The translations under genes were made by a program, and so were the position numbers. From Nonomuraea longispora (GTDB lineage Bacteria; Actinomycetota; Actinomycetes; Streptosporangiales; Streptosporangiaceae), in NCBI RefSeq assembly GCF_004348345.1, contig NZ_SMJZ01000049.1:1-46317 (forward strand): DNA of 46,317 bases. The letters are read 5' to 3'. Of the stretch, positions 27,499 to 35,559 are shown one piece after another; within the stretch, counting starts at the first letter, position 1, and every line of letters starts with the position of its first letter. The notes under the pieces were generated by a model that saw only the letters and a program-made list of their open reading frames with translations, was not told where the DNA came from and searched no databases.

Positions 27499-29087
27499 TC
27501 AGGGCAGGGCGCTGAGGAAGCGGGCCGCGATCGGGGCCGCCACCGCGGAGCCGGCCCCGCCCCCCTCGACGACCACCGCGAACGCCAGGTCACCCTTGTA
27601 GCCGATGAACCAGGAGTGCGCGGGCGGTTCCTTGCCGGAGCCGTACTCCGCGGTGCCGGTCTTGCCGGCCGTGCCGGGCGGGAACCGTACGGCGTTGGCG
27701 GTGCCGTCGGTGACGACGGCGGGCATGAGGTCGCGCAGCGCCGCCACCACCCCCTTCTCCAGCGGGCGCGGCCGGGACGGCTGCGCGCCGGGGATGCGCT
27801 CGTCCTTGACGAGCGTGGGCGGGATGTACGCGCCGGAGGCGATGGCCGCGGCGACGGACGCCATGTTCAGCGGGCTCGCCAGCACCCTGCCCTGCCCGAT
27901 GGCGGCGGATGCGAGGTCGGTGTCGTCCTTCGGGTCGGGGAACTCCGCCCGTACGGCGGGCGCGCCGGGCGTGATCGGGGCGCCGAAGCCGAAGCTCCCG
28001 GCGACCTCGCCCAGCCGGCCGCCGTCCAGCTCGGCCACGGCCAGTTCGCCGAACGTGGTGTTGCACGAATGCGCGAACGCGTCACGGAACGACAGCGTGC
28101 CGAAGTCCTCGTAGCCCGCGTTGTGGAAGGGGAAGCCGCCGATGTTCCGCTCCGCGGGGCAGGCGACCCGCTGGGCCGGCTCGGTCCCGTCGGCGACCAG
28201 TGCGGAGGCCGTCACGACCTTGAAGGTCGAGCCCGGCGGATATTTGCCGAGCAGCGCCCGGTTGAACCCGCCGGGCGCGTTGACCGCCGCGAGGATGTCC
28301 CCGGTCGAGGCCCGCAGCGCCACCAGCGAGCGGGGCTTGGACACGCCTTCGAGCGCCCGGGCGGCGGCCTGGTGCACCTTCAGGTCGATCGTGGTCCGCA
28401 GCGGCCGGTCGCGCTCGGGTTTCACGACGGTTCTGAGGACCTTGCCGCCTTCGTACAGGTCGATTCTGGAGCGGCGCGGCGTTGCGAAGCGGTCGGGAAG
28501 GGTCTGCTTGATGCCCTCGACGAGCTGCTGCACGGAGCCGGGCGCGTCCGGGGTGCTGACCGTGGTGCCGTCGGCGGCCACGACCCGGGGCGGGTCGGCC
28601 TGCTCGGTGATGACCCGCAGCGAGCGACCCTCCTGCAGCAGGGGGTGCAGGGTCGCGGGGCTCCAGGCCACTTTCCAGGTACGGCCGCTCTCGACCAGCT
28701 TGAGCTGTCCGCTGTAGCGCCAGTCGTGTTCCCCGTCAGCGTCGCGACGAAGCCGACGGGGCCGTCGCCTGACGGCTCGGTACGGTGGAAGCCGGCCCGG
28801 GTGGCCTTGAGGTCCGCGAGGAAGCGCCGGTGCCGGCGCTCGAAGTCGGCGGGCGGGTCGGCGACCAGGTCCCGCATCGCCGCGTAGTCCTGGCCGGACC
28901 AGGCGGCGAGGTATTCGTCGGCCGCCTGCTCCGGCGAACCCTGCGTGCGCAGCGCCCAGATGACGCCGCCGGCCACGACGACCGGGACGAGCAGTCCCGC
29001 GACGATCCACGACCATCGCCGCCCGCGCCGCCGCGGCGGGTGTTCGGGCCGGAGGTATGCATAGTTTGTCCCCGTTTGTGGTGCCAT
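27499..29087 (-). pseudogene. MecA-type penicillin-binding protein, single frameshift
   Basis: The N-terminal ~117 codons (ATG 29087; TM helix about residues 26-46; NTF2-like MecA_N domain starting SPEQAADEYLAAWSGQDY) are in one frame, and the remainder (from DWRYSGQLKLVE onward) in another. The switch is at a run of four C (28731-28734; GGGG on the coding strand). A fifth G would join the frames into a 529-residue protein. The transpeptidase domain is otherwise complete, with GSTFK, SCN and KTGTAEYG. It could be a real mutation, a sequencing error or a programmed slip; homopolymer length makes the error explanation credible. Divergent from the LysR gene. Confidence 0.85.
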
Positions 29088-29147
29088 GACGGAGAGGACA
29101 CCAGAGCAGAAGCATGGGTGTCCAATACTGATATGGCCGCTTTAATG

Positions 29148-29165
29148 ATATAAATCTGGATATAT
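29148..29165. promoter_or_regulatory. AT-rich dyad, candidate LysR-type site
   Basis: ATATAAATCTGGATATAT is an imperfect dyad in an unusually AT-rich stretch (about 29130-29170) between the divergent PBP and LysR genes. LysR-family sites are typically T-N11-A dyads, so this is a candidate autoregulatory site. Confidence 0.4.
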
Positions 29166-29174
29166 TTGCTGTTC

Positions 29175-30104
29175 ATGGACCTCGTCCGGCACCTCCGCTA
29201 CTTCACCGTGGTCGCGGAGGAACTGCACTTCGGCAACGCCGCGATCCGGCTCGGCATGGCGCAGCCGCCGCTCAGCCAGCGCATCAAGCGCCTGGAGGAG
29301 GAGCTCGGCGTGCGGCTGTTCGACCGCTCGGCCCGCCAGGTCAGGCTCACCGACGCGGGCAGACTGCTGCTGGGCGAGGCCCGCGAGATCGTGGCCAGGG
29401 TCGACCGGCTGCACGAGCTGGCCAGGCAGGGCCAGGGTACGGTGCTCAAGGTCGGCGTGCCGCCCGACCTGGCTCCTGCCGCGATCGCCGCGCTCGTCGC
29501 CGGCTTCCGCGAGATCAAGCCGGAAGTTCGCCTCGCGCCCGCCGAGATCTGGACCGCCGACCAGGTGACGGCGCTGGCGGAGGGCACGATCGACGTCGGC
29601 CTGGTCCGCCACCCCGTCTCGGCGCCCGGCCTGGAGTACGGCCGGATCCTGGTGCAGGCGCAGGGCGTGCTGCTGGCCGAGGACGACCCGCTGACCGCCG
29701 TCGGCGAGGTGCACCTGGCCGACCTGGCGGGACGCGAGCTGCTGATGCCGCCCAAGGAGGGTGAGCCGGGGCTGCACGCCCAGGTGTTGTCGGAATGCCG
29801 GCGCCACGGCTTCGTCCCCACGCAGGTGCACCAAGGAGCCGGGCTCGGGCTGGTCCTGGCCGGGGCGGCGGTGGCGTTCGGGCCGAAGGCGGAGCTGCCG
29901 GGGCTGGCCTGGCGGCCGCTGCTAGGCTCGCCGATCATGTCCCGGGTCTCCACGGCCTGGCGCGTGGCGACGGCGTCCGTCAACGAGGTGATCGGCGACT
30001 TCTCCGCCGTGGCCGTACGGACACTGAAGGAGAGAGCGGGGATGACGGACGAGGGAGCCGTACCCGCACGGCGGATCAGCCGCAGGCCGGGGATGCTGGC
30101 ATGA
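29175..30104 (+). CDS. LysR-family transcriptional regulator
   Basis: Protein of 309 residues: N-terminal winged helix (1-60, HLRYFTVVAEELHFGNAA and QPPLSQRIKRLEEELG) and a periplasmic-binding-like effector domain. Divergent from a MecA-type PBP and directly upstream of a class A beta-lactamase, so an AmpR-like role in beta-lactam response is plausible. ATG 29175 is used; TTG 29166 is less likely. The extreme C-terminus (about 290-309) is basic and outside the family core. Confidence 0.85.
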   Translation: MDLVRHLRYFTVVAEELHFGNAAIRLGMAQPPLSQRIKRLEEELGVRLFDRSARQVRLTDAGRLLLGEAREIVARVDRLHELARQGQGTVLKVGVPPDLAPAAIAALVAGFREIKPEVRLAPAEIWTADQVTALAEGTIDVGLVRHPVSAPGLEYGRILVQAQGVLLAEDDPLTAVGEVHLADLAGRELLMPPKEGEPGLHAQVLSECRRHGFVPTQVHQGAGLGLVLAGAAVAFGPKAELPGLAWRPLLGSPIMSRVSTAWRVATASVNEVIGDFSAVAVRTLKERAGMTDEGAVPARRISRRPGMLA

Positions 30105-30157
30105 GCGGGCGCACGGACCGGCACGCGCGCGGGCGGCCTGCTGGGGAGGGCACATGA
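30101..30157 (+). CDS. 18-codon linker ORF between LysR and beta-lactamase genes
   Basis: ATG 30101 overlaps the LysR stop as ATGA and the frame (MSGRTDRHARGRPAGEGT) ends at TGA 30155-30157, overlapping the beta-lactamase ATG at 30154 as ATGA. The ribosome site of the beta-lactamase (GGGGAGGG) lies inside this frame. It may only serve to carry ribosomes across the 49-base gap. Confidence 0.3.
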   Translation: MSGRTDRHARGRPAGEGT

Positions 30158-31011
30158 GCGCCCCCGACTTCGACACGCTGTTCAGCACGGCCGGCGTGAG
30201 GGGCTGGCTGCACGCCGCCGACATCGACTCGGGGCGCGAGGTCGGCCACGGGGCCGACGTGCCGCTGCCGACGGCGTCGATGTTCAAGGTGCCGCTGCTG
30301 GTCGAGTTCTGCCGGCAGGCCGACGCCGGGCTGCTCGACCCCTCCGACCGGGTGACCGTGCCCGCGGCCGGCCGCTCGTCCGGGCCGACGGGCATCTCGG
30401 CCATGCTGGACGAGGTGACGCTCTCGCTGCGCGACCTGGCGTACCTGATGATCGCGGTGAGCGACAACGGCTCCGCCGACGTGCTGCTGGCCAGGGTCGG
30501 GCGCGAGGCCGTCAACACGATGCTGGCCGCGCTGGGGCTGCACGGCACGCGCGTGCTGCAGAGTTGCCAGGAGTTCAACGACAGCATGCGGGAGGACGCC
30601 GGCCACCCGTGGCCGTTCGTCGACCCCGACGACGTCGCCCGTCTGCGCGCGCTCGACCCCGAGCGGACCAACCGGAGCACCCCGCGCGAGATGTCCGCGC
30701 TGTTCGGGATGATCTGGCGGGACGAGGCGGCCTCGGCCGAGTCGTGCGCCTGGATGCGGGCGGCGCTCAACAAACAGGTCTGGCCGCACCGGCTGGCCTC
30801 CGGCTTCCCGTACGACGACGTGGCCGTCAGCGGCAAGACCGGCACGGCCCCGACGTTGCGCACCGAGTCGGGCGTCGTCGAATATCCCGACGGCAGGCGC
30901 TACGCGGTGGCCGTGTTCACCCGTTCCTTCAGCACCGCGCTCAACCAGCCGCGCGCCGACGCGGTGATCGGCACGGCGGCGCGTATGGCGGTGGACCACC
31001 TACGGAGGTAG
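30154..31011 (+). CDS. Class A beta-lactamase-like serine hydrolase
   Basis: Protein of 285 residues with S42-M-F-K (SxxK), S103-D-N (SDN) and K228-T-G (KTG), the serine beta-lactamase/PBP triad. An omega-loop-like RTNRSTPREM region is present, but the general-base Glu cannot be fixed without an alignment. No signal peptide is visible, so the protein may be cytoplasmic; related actinobacterial serine hydrolases share this. The gene follows LysR within 49 bases and probably shares its transcript. Confidence 0.8.
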   Translation: MSAPDFDTLFSTAGVRGWLHAADIDSGREVGHGADVPLPTASMFKVPLLVEFCRQADAGLLDPSDRVTVPAAGRSSGPTGISAMLDEVTLSLRDLAYLMIAVSDNGSADVLLARVGREAVNTMLAALGLHGTRVLQSCQEFNDSMREDAGHPWPFVDPDDVARLRALDPERTNRSTPREMSALFGMIWRDEAASAESCAWMRAALNKQVWPHRLASGFPYDDVAVSGKTGTAPTLRTESGVVEYPDGRRYAVAVFTRSFSTALNQPRADAVIGTAARMAVDHLRR

Positions 31012-31060
31012 CAACTTGTGGGGAAGTCCGGGTATGACTTTCCGTTGATCAAGCGACAGG

Positions 31061-33034
31061 ATGGGACACATGGTTGCTGAGGGCGAGCTTGTCTGGGAGC
31101 CGAGTGAAGAGGTCGTCGCATCGGCCAGGCTGAGCCGCTACCTGGAGTGGCTGGGCCGGCCTGCCGCCTACGAGGACGCCTGGCGGTGGTCCGTCGACCA
31201 CCCCGAGGAGTTCTGGACGTCGATCTGGGACTACTTCGACGTGATCGGCGAGCGCGGCGACGGGCCCGTGGTGTCCGGCACCATGCCCGGCGTCACGTGG
31301 TTCGCCGGCAGCTCGCTCAACTACGCCGAGAACGCGCTGCGCCCGCGAGACGGGGGCGCAGCCCTGGTGTTCGTCTCGGAAGACGGCGCCCGCCAGGAGA
31401 TGACCCACGCCGAGCTGCGCGAAGAGGTGGCCCGCGTGCGCACGGGGCTGCGCCGCCTCGGAGTGGGGCGCGGTGACCGGGTGGCCGCCTACGTGCCCAA
31501 CATCCCGCAGGCCCTCATCGCCTTCCTGGCCACCGCCTCGCTGGGCGCGATCTGGTCGGCGGGCTCGCCCGACTTCGGCGTCCCGAGCGTCGTCGACCGG
31601 TTCACGCAGATCGAGCCCAAGGTGCTCATCGCGGTCGACGGCTACCACTACAACGGCAAGAGTTACGACCGTTCCGCGGCCGTCAACGAGATCGCCGCCG
31701 CGCTGCCGTCGCTGCGCGCGACCGTGTGGATCCCCTACCTGGCGGCGGCCGGGGAGGGTCGCGCGCCGCAGCGGGCCGAGCCGGCCTCCCCGCACGCCAC
31801 GGAGCCGCCGCACGGCGAGGTCATCGGCTGGGAGGGGCTGCGGGCCGAGCAGGGACCGCTGGAGTTCGAGCGGCTGCCCTTCGACCATCCGCTGTGGATC
31901 CTCTACTCCAGCGGCACCACCGGGTTGCCCAAGCCGATCGTGCACGGCCACGGCGGCGTCGTGCTGGAGCACCTCAAGTCGCTCACCTTCCACCAGGACG
32001 TGGGCGAGGGCGACGTGTTCTTCTGGTACACGACCACGGGCTGGATGATGTGGAACTACCTCATCGGCGCCCTGCTGGTGGGGGCCACGCCGGTGCTCTA
32101 CGACGGTTCGGCCACCCATCCGTCGCCGGCGGCGCTGTGGCGCATCGCCGACTCGGAGGACGTGACCTATTTCGGGGTCGGCGCCCCCTACATCATGGCC
32201 TCGCTGAAGGCCGGCCTGCGCCCGGAGGGGCTGGAGAAGCTGCGCGGCGTCGGCTCGACCGGCTCCCCGCTGCCTCCCGAGGGGTTCGCGTGGCTGGCCG
32301 CCGAGCTGCCGGGCGTCCCGCTCGGGTCGTTCTCCGGCGGCACCGACGTCTGCACGGGCTTCGTCGGGGCCACCATGCTCCACCCGGTCAGGGCCGGCAT
32401 CATCCCGTGCCGGTCGCTGGGGGCGAAGGTGGAGTCGTACGACCCCGCGGGCGAGCCGGTCACCGGCGAGGTGGGCGAGCTGGTCGTGACCAGGCCGATG
32501 CCGTCGATGCCGGTGATGTTCTGGAACGACCCGTCGGGCGAACGCTATTTCGGCAGCTACTTCGACGTCTATCCCGGCGTGTGGCGGCACGGCGACTGGA
32601 TCAAGATCAACGAGGACGGCAGCTGCGTCATCTACGGCCGCTCCGACTCGACGCTCAACCGCGGCGGCGTCCGTATGGGCACCAGCGAGTTCTACCGGGT
32701 CGTCGAGCGGTTCGAGGAGATCGCCGACAGCCTCGTGATCGACACGGGCCAGCTCGGCCAGGAGGGGCGGCTCCTGCTGTACGTCACGCTCGCCGAAGGG
32801 GCCGAGCTCACCGAGCCGCTCCAGCGGGCCCTCTGCGACGCGCTGCGCACCGAGTTGTCGCCGCGCCACGTGCCCAACGAGATCCACGCCGTGCCCGGCA
32901 TCCCGCGCACGCTGTCGGGGAAGAAGCTGGAGGTGCCCGTCCGCAAGATCCTGCTCGGCACCCCCGTCGAGCAGGCGGCCAACCCCGACGCCATGGCCAA
33001 CCCCGAGGTGCTGAGCCACTTCAGACCGGTGTGA
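31061..33034 (+). CDS. Acetoacetyl-CoA synthetase
   Basis: Protein of 657 residues, of the length and layout of acetoacetate-CoA ligase (ANL superfamily). ATP motif YSSGTTGLPKP near residue 285, GSTGSPLPPEG, the A8-region HGDWIKINEDGS and GRSDSTLNRGGVRMGTSE, and the catalytic C-terminal Lys in TLSGKKLE. It activates acetoacetate, linking ketone-body or branched-chain catabolism to acetyl-CoA. ATG 31061 is used; ATG 31070 is an alternative with no better ribosome site. The 3' end overlaps the convergent fusion oxidoreductase by 14 bases. Confidence 0.88.
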   Translation: MGHMVAEGELVWEPSEEVVASARLSRYLEWLGRPAAYEDAWRWSVDHPEEFWTSIWDYFDVIGERGDGPVVSGTMPGVTWFAGSSLNYAENALRPRDGGAALVFVSEDGARQEMTHAELREEVARVRTGLRRLGVGRGDRVAAYVPNIPQALIAFLATASLGAIWSAGSPDFGVPSVVDRFTQIEPKVLIAVDGYHYNGKSYDRSAAVNEIAAALPSLRATVWIPYLAAAGEGRAPQRAEPASPHATEPPHGEVIGWEGLRAEQGPLEFERLPFDHPLWILYSSGTTGLPKPIVHGHGGVVLEHLKSLTFHQDVGEGDVFFWYTTTGWMMWNYLIGALLVGATPVLYDGSATHPSPAALWRIADSEDVTYFGVGAPYIMASLKAGLRPEGLEKLRGVGSTGSPLPPEGFAWLAAELPGVPLGSFSGGTDVCTGFVGATMLHPVRAGIIPCRSLGAKVESYDPAGEPVTGEVGELVVTRPMPSMPVMFWNDPSGERYFGSYFDVYPGVWRHGDWIKINEDGSCVIYGRSDSTLNRGGVRMGTSEFYRVVERFEEIADSLVIDTGQLGQEGRLLLYVTLAEGAELTEPLQRALCDALRTELSPRHVPNEIHAVPGIPRTLSGKKLEVPVRKILLGTPVEQAANPDAMANPEVLSHFRPV

Positions 33035-34697
33035 TGACGATCTTCCCGCGCGTGCGCCCCGACTCCGCCCTGCGGTGGATCTCCGCCAGCGCCGCCGGCG
33101 GGTGGCACTCGGACGGGACGGCGACCAGATCTCCCCGGTCCACCAGGGCCGCCAACCGAGTCAGCTGACCGGGGTCGTTGCGGGTCACGAAGTGCGTGCC
33201 GCCCTCGATCGGGGTGGCGATCGTGACCACCGTGCGGCCTGGCCGGGCCAGCGCCTCGGCGTCCCGCGCGGGGACGGCGGCCAGGTTCAGCAGCACGTCC
33301 AGGTCGTCGGGCAGCGGCGTGGCGGTGTAGTCGATCACCTCGTCGGCACCGTATCCCCTGACCGCCGCCGCGCTGCGCGGGCTCGCCGTGGCCGTCACGA
33401 CCGCGCCCGCCAGCCGGGCGAGCTGGACGGCGAACATGCCGACGCCGCCGCCCGCGCCGTTGATCAGCACGCGCTGTCCCCTGGTGATGCGGGCGTGCTC
33501 GTGGACCGCCTGCCAGGCGGTGAGCCCGGCCACCGGGATGGTGGCCGCGTGGGCGAGCGGGATGCTCTGCGGGGCTCTGGCCAGCATGTTCGCGGGCGCG
33601 GTCACGTACTCGGCCGCGGCGCCGTCCACCTGGCCGAACACGCGGTCGCCCGGGGTCAGGCCGGTGACCCCCGCGCCGGTCTCGACCACGGTTCCGGAGA
33701 CGTCCCAGCCCAGGGTGCGCGGCAGGCTCGTACCGAAGACGTCGGTCAGCAGGCCGGAGCGCAGGCCGATCTCGGCCGGGTTGAAGGACGTGGCCGCCAC
33801 CTCGATCAGCACCTCTCCCGCGCCGGGTCGCGGCACCGGGATCCGGTCGTGCCGGATCACCGATGGGCCGCCGAACGCGTGGATCCGGGCGGCGCGCATG
33901 GTGCTGTCAGGGACGGGGGCGGTGCGGAAAGCCGTGGCGTGCTCCGCGGCCCACTCGCGGAACGTGCGGGCGGCGCTCCGCGTGACCTCCTCGACGGTCC
34001 GCGTGACCGGGAGCGGGGCGGTCACCAGGGCGGCCTGAGCCTGGAGGGCCTCGTCCACGGCGGGCGGGGGCCATCCTCCGGCCAGGAGTTCCTCGCGGGC
34101 GTGGTCCGGCGGGACCTCCTCCCAGCGCGCCGGGAATCCGGCGATCTCGGCGAGCACGTCCACCTGGCCGGCCTGGGTGATCTGCTCGGGGCCGGTCAGC
34201 ACGTAGGCGGCGCCGTGGTGGCCGTCCTCCAGCAGCACCCGTACGGCGACCGCCGCGATGTCCCGCTCGTGCACCGGGGCCATGGCGGCCCGGCCGTACG
34301 GCGCGCGCACGACCCCGGCCCGCAGTTGCCTGGCCCACCGCAGCGTGTTGGCCGCGAAGGCGTGCGGGCGCAGGAACGTCCACTCCAGCCCGGACTCCTC
34401 GATCAGCCGCTCGACCTCGTGTTCGTGCTCGCGGACCGCGGCCGAGGAGAGGTAGACCACGCGGCGGGCACGTGCGGTCAGCACGTCGACCACCGCCCGC
34501 GCACCCTCGGCCGTCGCGAACGGCCACACCAGGAACACCGACTCCACCCCGTCGAGAGGCAATGACCCGGGGTCTTCGAGGTCGCCGCCCGCATGACCCC
34601 TCCTCAGGGGGATGACCTCGGCGCCTGCCGCCCGCAACTGCTTCGCCACCTGACTGCCGACCGTGCCGGTCGCCCCGGTGACCAGAACCGTACCCAT
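33021..34697 (-). CDS. Fusion of NmrA-type and zinc-free MDR oxidoreductase domains
   Basis: Protein of 558 residues with two Rossmann parts. Residues 1-260 are an NmrA/atypical SDR domain (GATGTVG at 8-14). From Met267 (ATG 33899) a complete medium-chain reductase follows, including GDRVFGQVDGAAAEY and GAGGGVGMFA, and lacking the catalytic zinc cysteines (quinone-oxidoreductase type). No ribosome site precedes the internal ATG and no stop lies between, so it is one fused gene. Substrate unknown. ATG 34697 follows AAAGGAA. It is divergent from the AraC gene, its likely regulator. Confidence 0.82.
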   Translation of the reverse strand: MGTVLVTGATGTVGSQVAKQLRAAGAEVIPLRRGHAGGDLEDPGSLPLDGVESVFLVWPFATAEGARAVVDVLTARARRVVYLSSAAVREHEHEVERLIEESGLEWTFLRPHAFAANTLRWARQLRAGVVRAPYGRAAMAPVHERDIAAVAVRVLLEDGHHGAAYVLTGPEQITQAGQVDVLAEIAGFPARWEEVPPDHAREELLAGGWPPPAVDEALQAQAALVTAPLPVTRTVEEVTRSAARTFREWAAEHATAFRTAPVPDSTMRAARIHAFGGPSVIRHDRIPVPRPGAGEVLIEVAATSFNPAEIGLRSGLLTDVFGTSLPRTLGWDVSGTVVETGAGVTGLTPGDRVFGQVDGAAAEYVTAPANMLARAPQSIPLAHAATIPVAGLTAWQAVHEHARITRGQRVLINGAGGGVGMFAVQLARLAGAVVTATASPRSAAAVRGYGADEVIDYTATPLPDDLDVLLNLAAVPARDAEALARPGRTVVTIATPIEGGTHFVTRNDPGQLTRLAALVDRGDLVAVPSECHPPAALAEIHRRAESGRTRGKIVITPV

Positions 34698-34752
34698 AGA
34701 ACGTTCCTTTCGTCGCCAGCAACCGTAGGAGCGCCCATCGAGACTTCCAATG

Positions 34753-34781
34753 CGTCATCAGCGCGTATTTCATACGTCATC
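34753..34781. promoter_or_regulatory. CGTCATC direct repeats, candidate AraC operator
   Basis: Two identical CGTCATC copies at 34753-34759 and 34775-34781, 22 bases apart (about two helical turns), in the region between the fusion gene and the AraC gene. AraC-family proteins commonly bind such spaced direct repeats. Confidence 0.4.
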
Positions 34782-34785
34782 GTCT

Positions 34786-34791
34786 TAGACT
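34786..34791 (+). promoter_or_regulatory. TAGACT -10 candidate for the AraC gene, 9 bases before the intron
   Basis: TAGACT at 34786-34791 is a -10-like element. If the intron at 34801-35557 were removed, the AraC ATG would lie 11 bases after it, giving a near-leaderless mRNA. No good -35 is seen. Confidence 0.3.
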
Positions 34792-34800
34792 CCGGTCCAT

Positions 34801-35557
34801 GTTGCGTCCTGGAAGCTGGTCCAGGCCTGCGGGTGAAAGTCCCGTCCGGGTAAGCATCGGAGCGCCCGGTAGCAGGCCCCGGTTCGTCGTGGAGATATGG
34901 CGGGCTGAGCGGGTGTCAAGAGCCTCTTTGGAGGGAGCGAGCACGCGGGCCGTAGCGTTGAGCGAACCTTGCAGCCTCGTCAGAGTTACAACGGAGAAGC
35001 CGAGCCGCTCATGTCCCGGCGAAGGCCATGCTTGGTGGGCCCTGTTCCGGGGTCAGCCCGCCGGGTTCTTCCGGGGTATGGAGTTGGCCAGGCGTGGTGT
35101 GGGCGAGTTGGTGCGGTACGCCGACGACGGTGTCGTCCTGTGCCGCAGCGAAACCCAGGCCAGAGCGGTCCTGTACGCGGTCGAGGACATCCTCGCATCG
35201 CTGGGGCTGAGGCTGCACCCGGACAAGACGAAGATCGTTTACCTCAGAGAGGGCCGGGTCCGAACCGGGAACGCCTCTCGCAAGTTCCTCCAGATCGACG
35301 ATTACGTGGTCTGGCGTCTGCGCCGTCTGTTGATCAAGAAGCGGGGACGTAACCTGCGAGCCGGTCAGACGGCGCAATGGACTGAGGAGTGGTTCAACGG
35401 GCACGGCCTGCATCGCCTGCGGGGCACGATCCGCTATCCGAAGGCAGCGTAACCATGTCAAGAAGATCATCGGTAAGCCGTATGCGGGAAAACCGCACGT
35501 ACGGAATTGAAAGGGGGATGGGGAACCGGGCCTTCACGGCACCGCGCCCCTGACTAC
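34801..35557 (+). mobile_element. Internally deleted group II intron remnant
   Basis: About 757 bases, much shorter than an intact intron with its encoded protein (roughly 1.8-2.5 kb). The 5' end begins GTTGCG (a variant of GUGYG), with a CCTGGA/TCCAGG hairpin and the GGTGAAAGTCCCGT element of domain I. The 3' part has a recognisable domain V at 35476-35508 (AGCCGTATGCGG stem, GAAAA loop, CCGCACGTACGG) and a domain VI hairpin ending TGACTAC at 35557. The coding middle keeps only parts of the reverse transcriptase. It lies two bases before the AraC start codon. Confidence 0.85.
35078..35452 (+). pseudogene. Reverse transcriptase/maturase fragment of the intron
   Basis: Keeps the palm core with YADD (35117-35128) and the SETQARAVLYAVEDIL and GLRLHPDKTKIV segments, then jumps to a group II maturase C-terminus (FLQIDDYVVWRLRRLLIKK and HGLHRLRGTIRYPKAA). 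The finger domain (RT0-4) and the stretch between LREGR and RTGNASRKF, which normally contains FLGF, are missing. The frame stays open across the deletions, but no active enzyme is expected. Confidence 0.85.
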
Positions 35558-35559
35558 CA

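Noticed and set aside
33897..33899. Separate start for the MDR domain (ATG 33899)
   Set aside because: No ribosome site and no stop codon upstream in frame; treated as one fusion gene.
34799..35452. 217-codon open frame as an intact gene
   Set aside because: Its first ~90 codons are group II intron RNA sequence (domain I elements), and the reverse transcriptase is partial; annotated as a pseudogene fragment.
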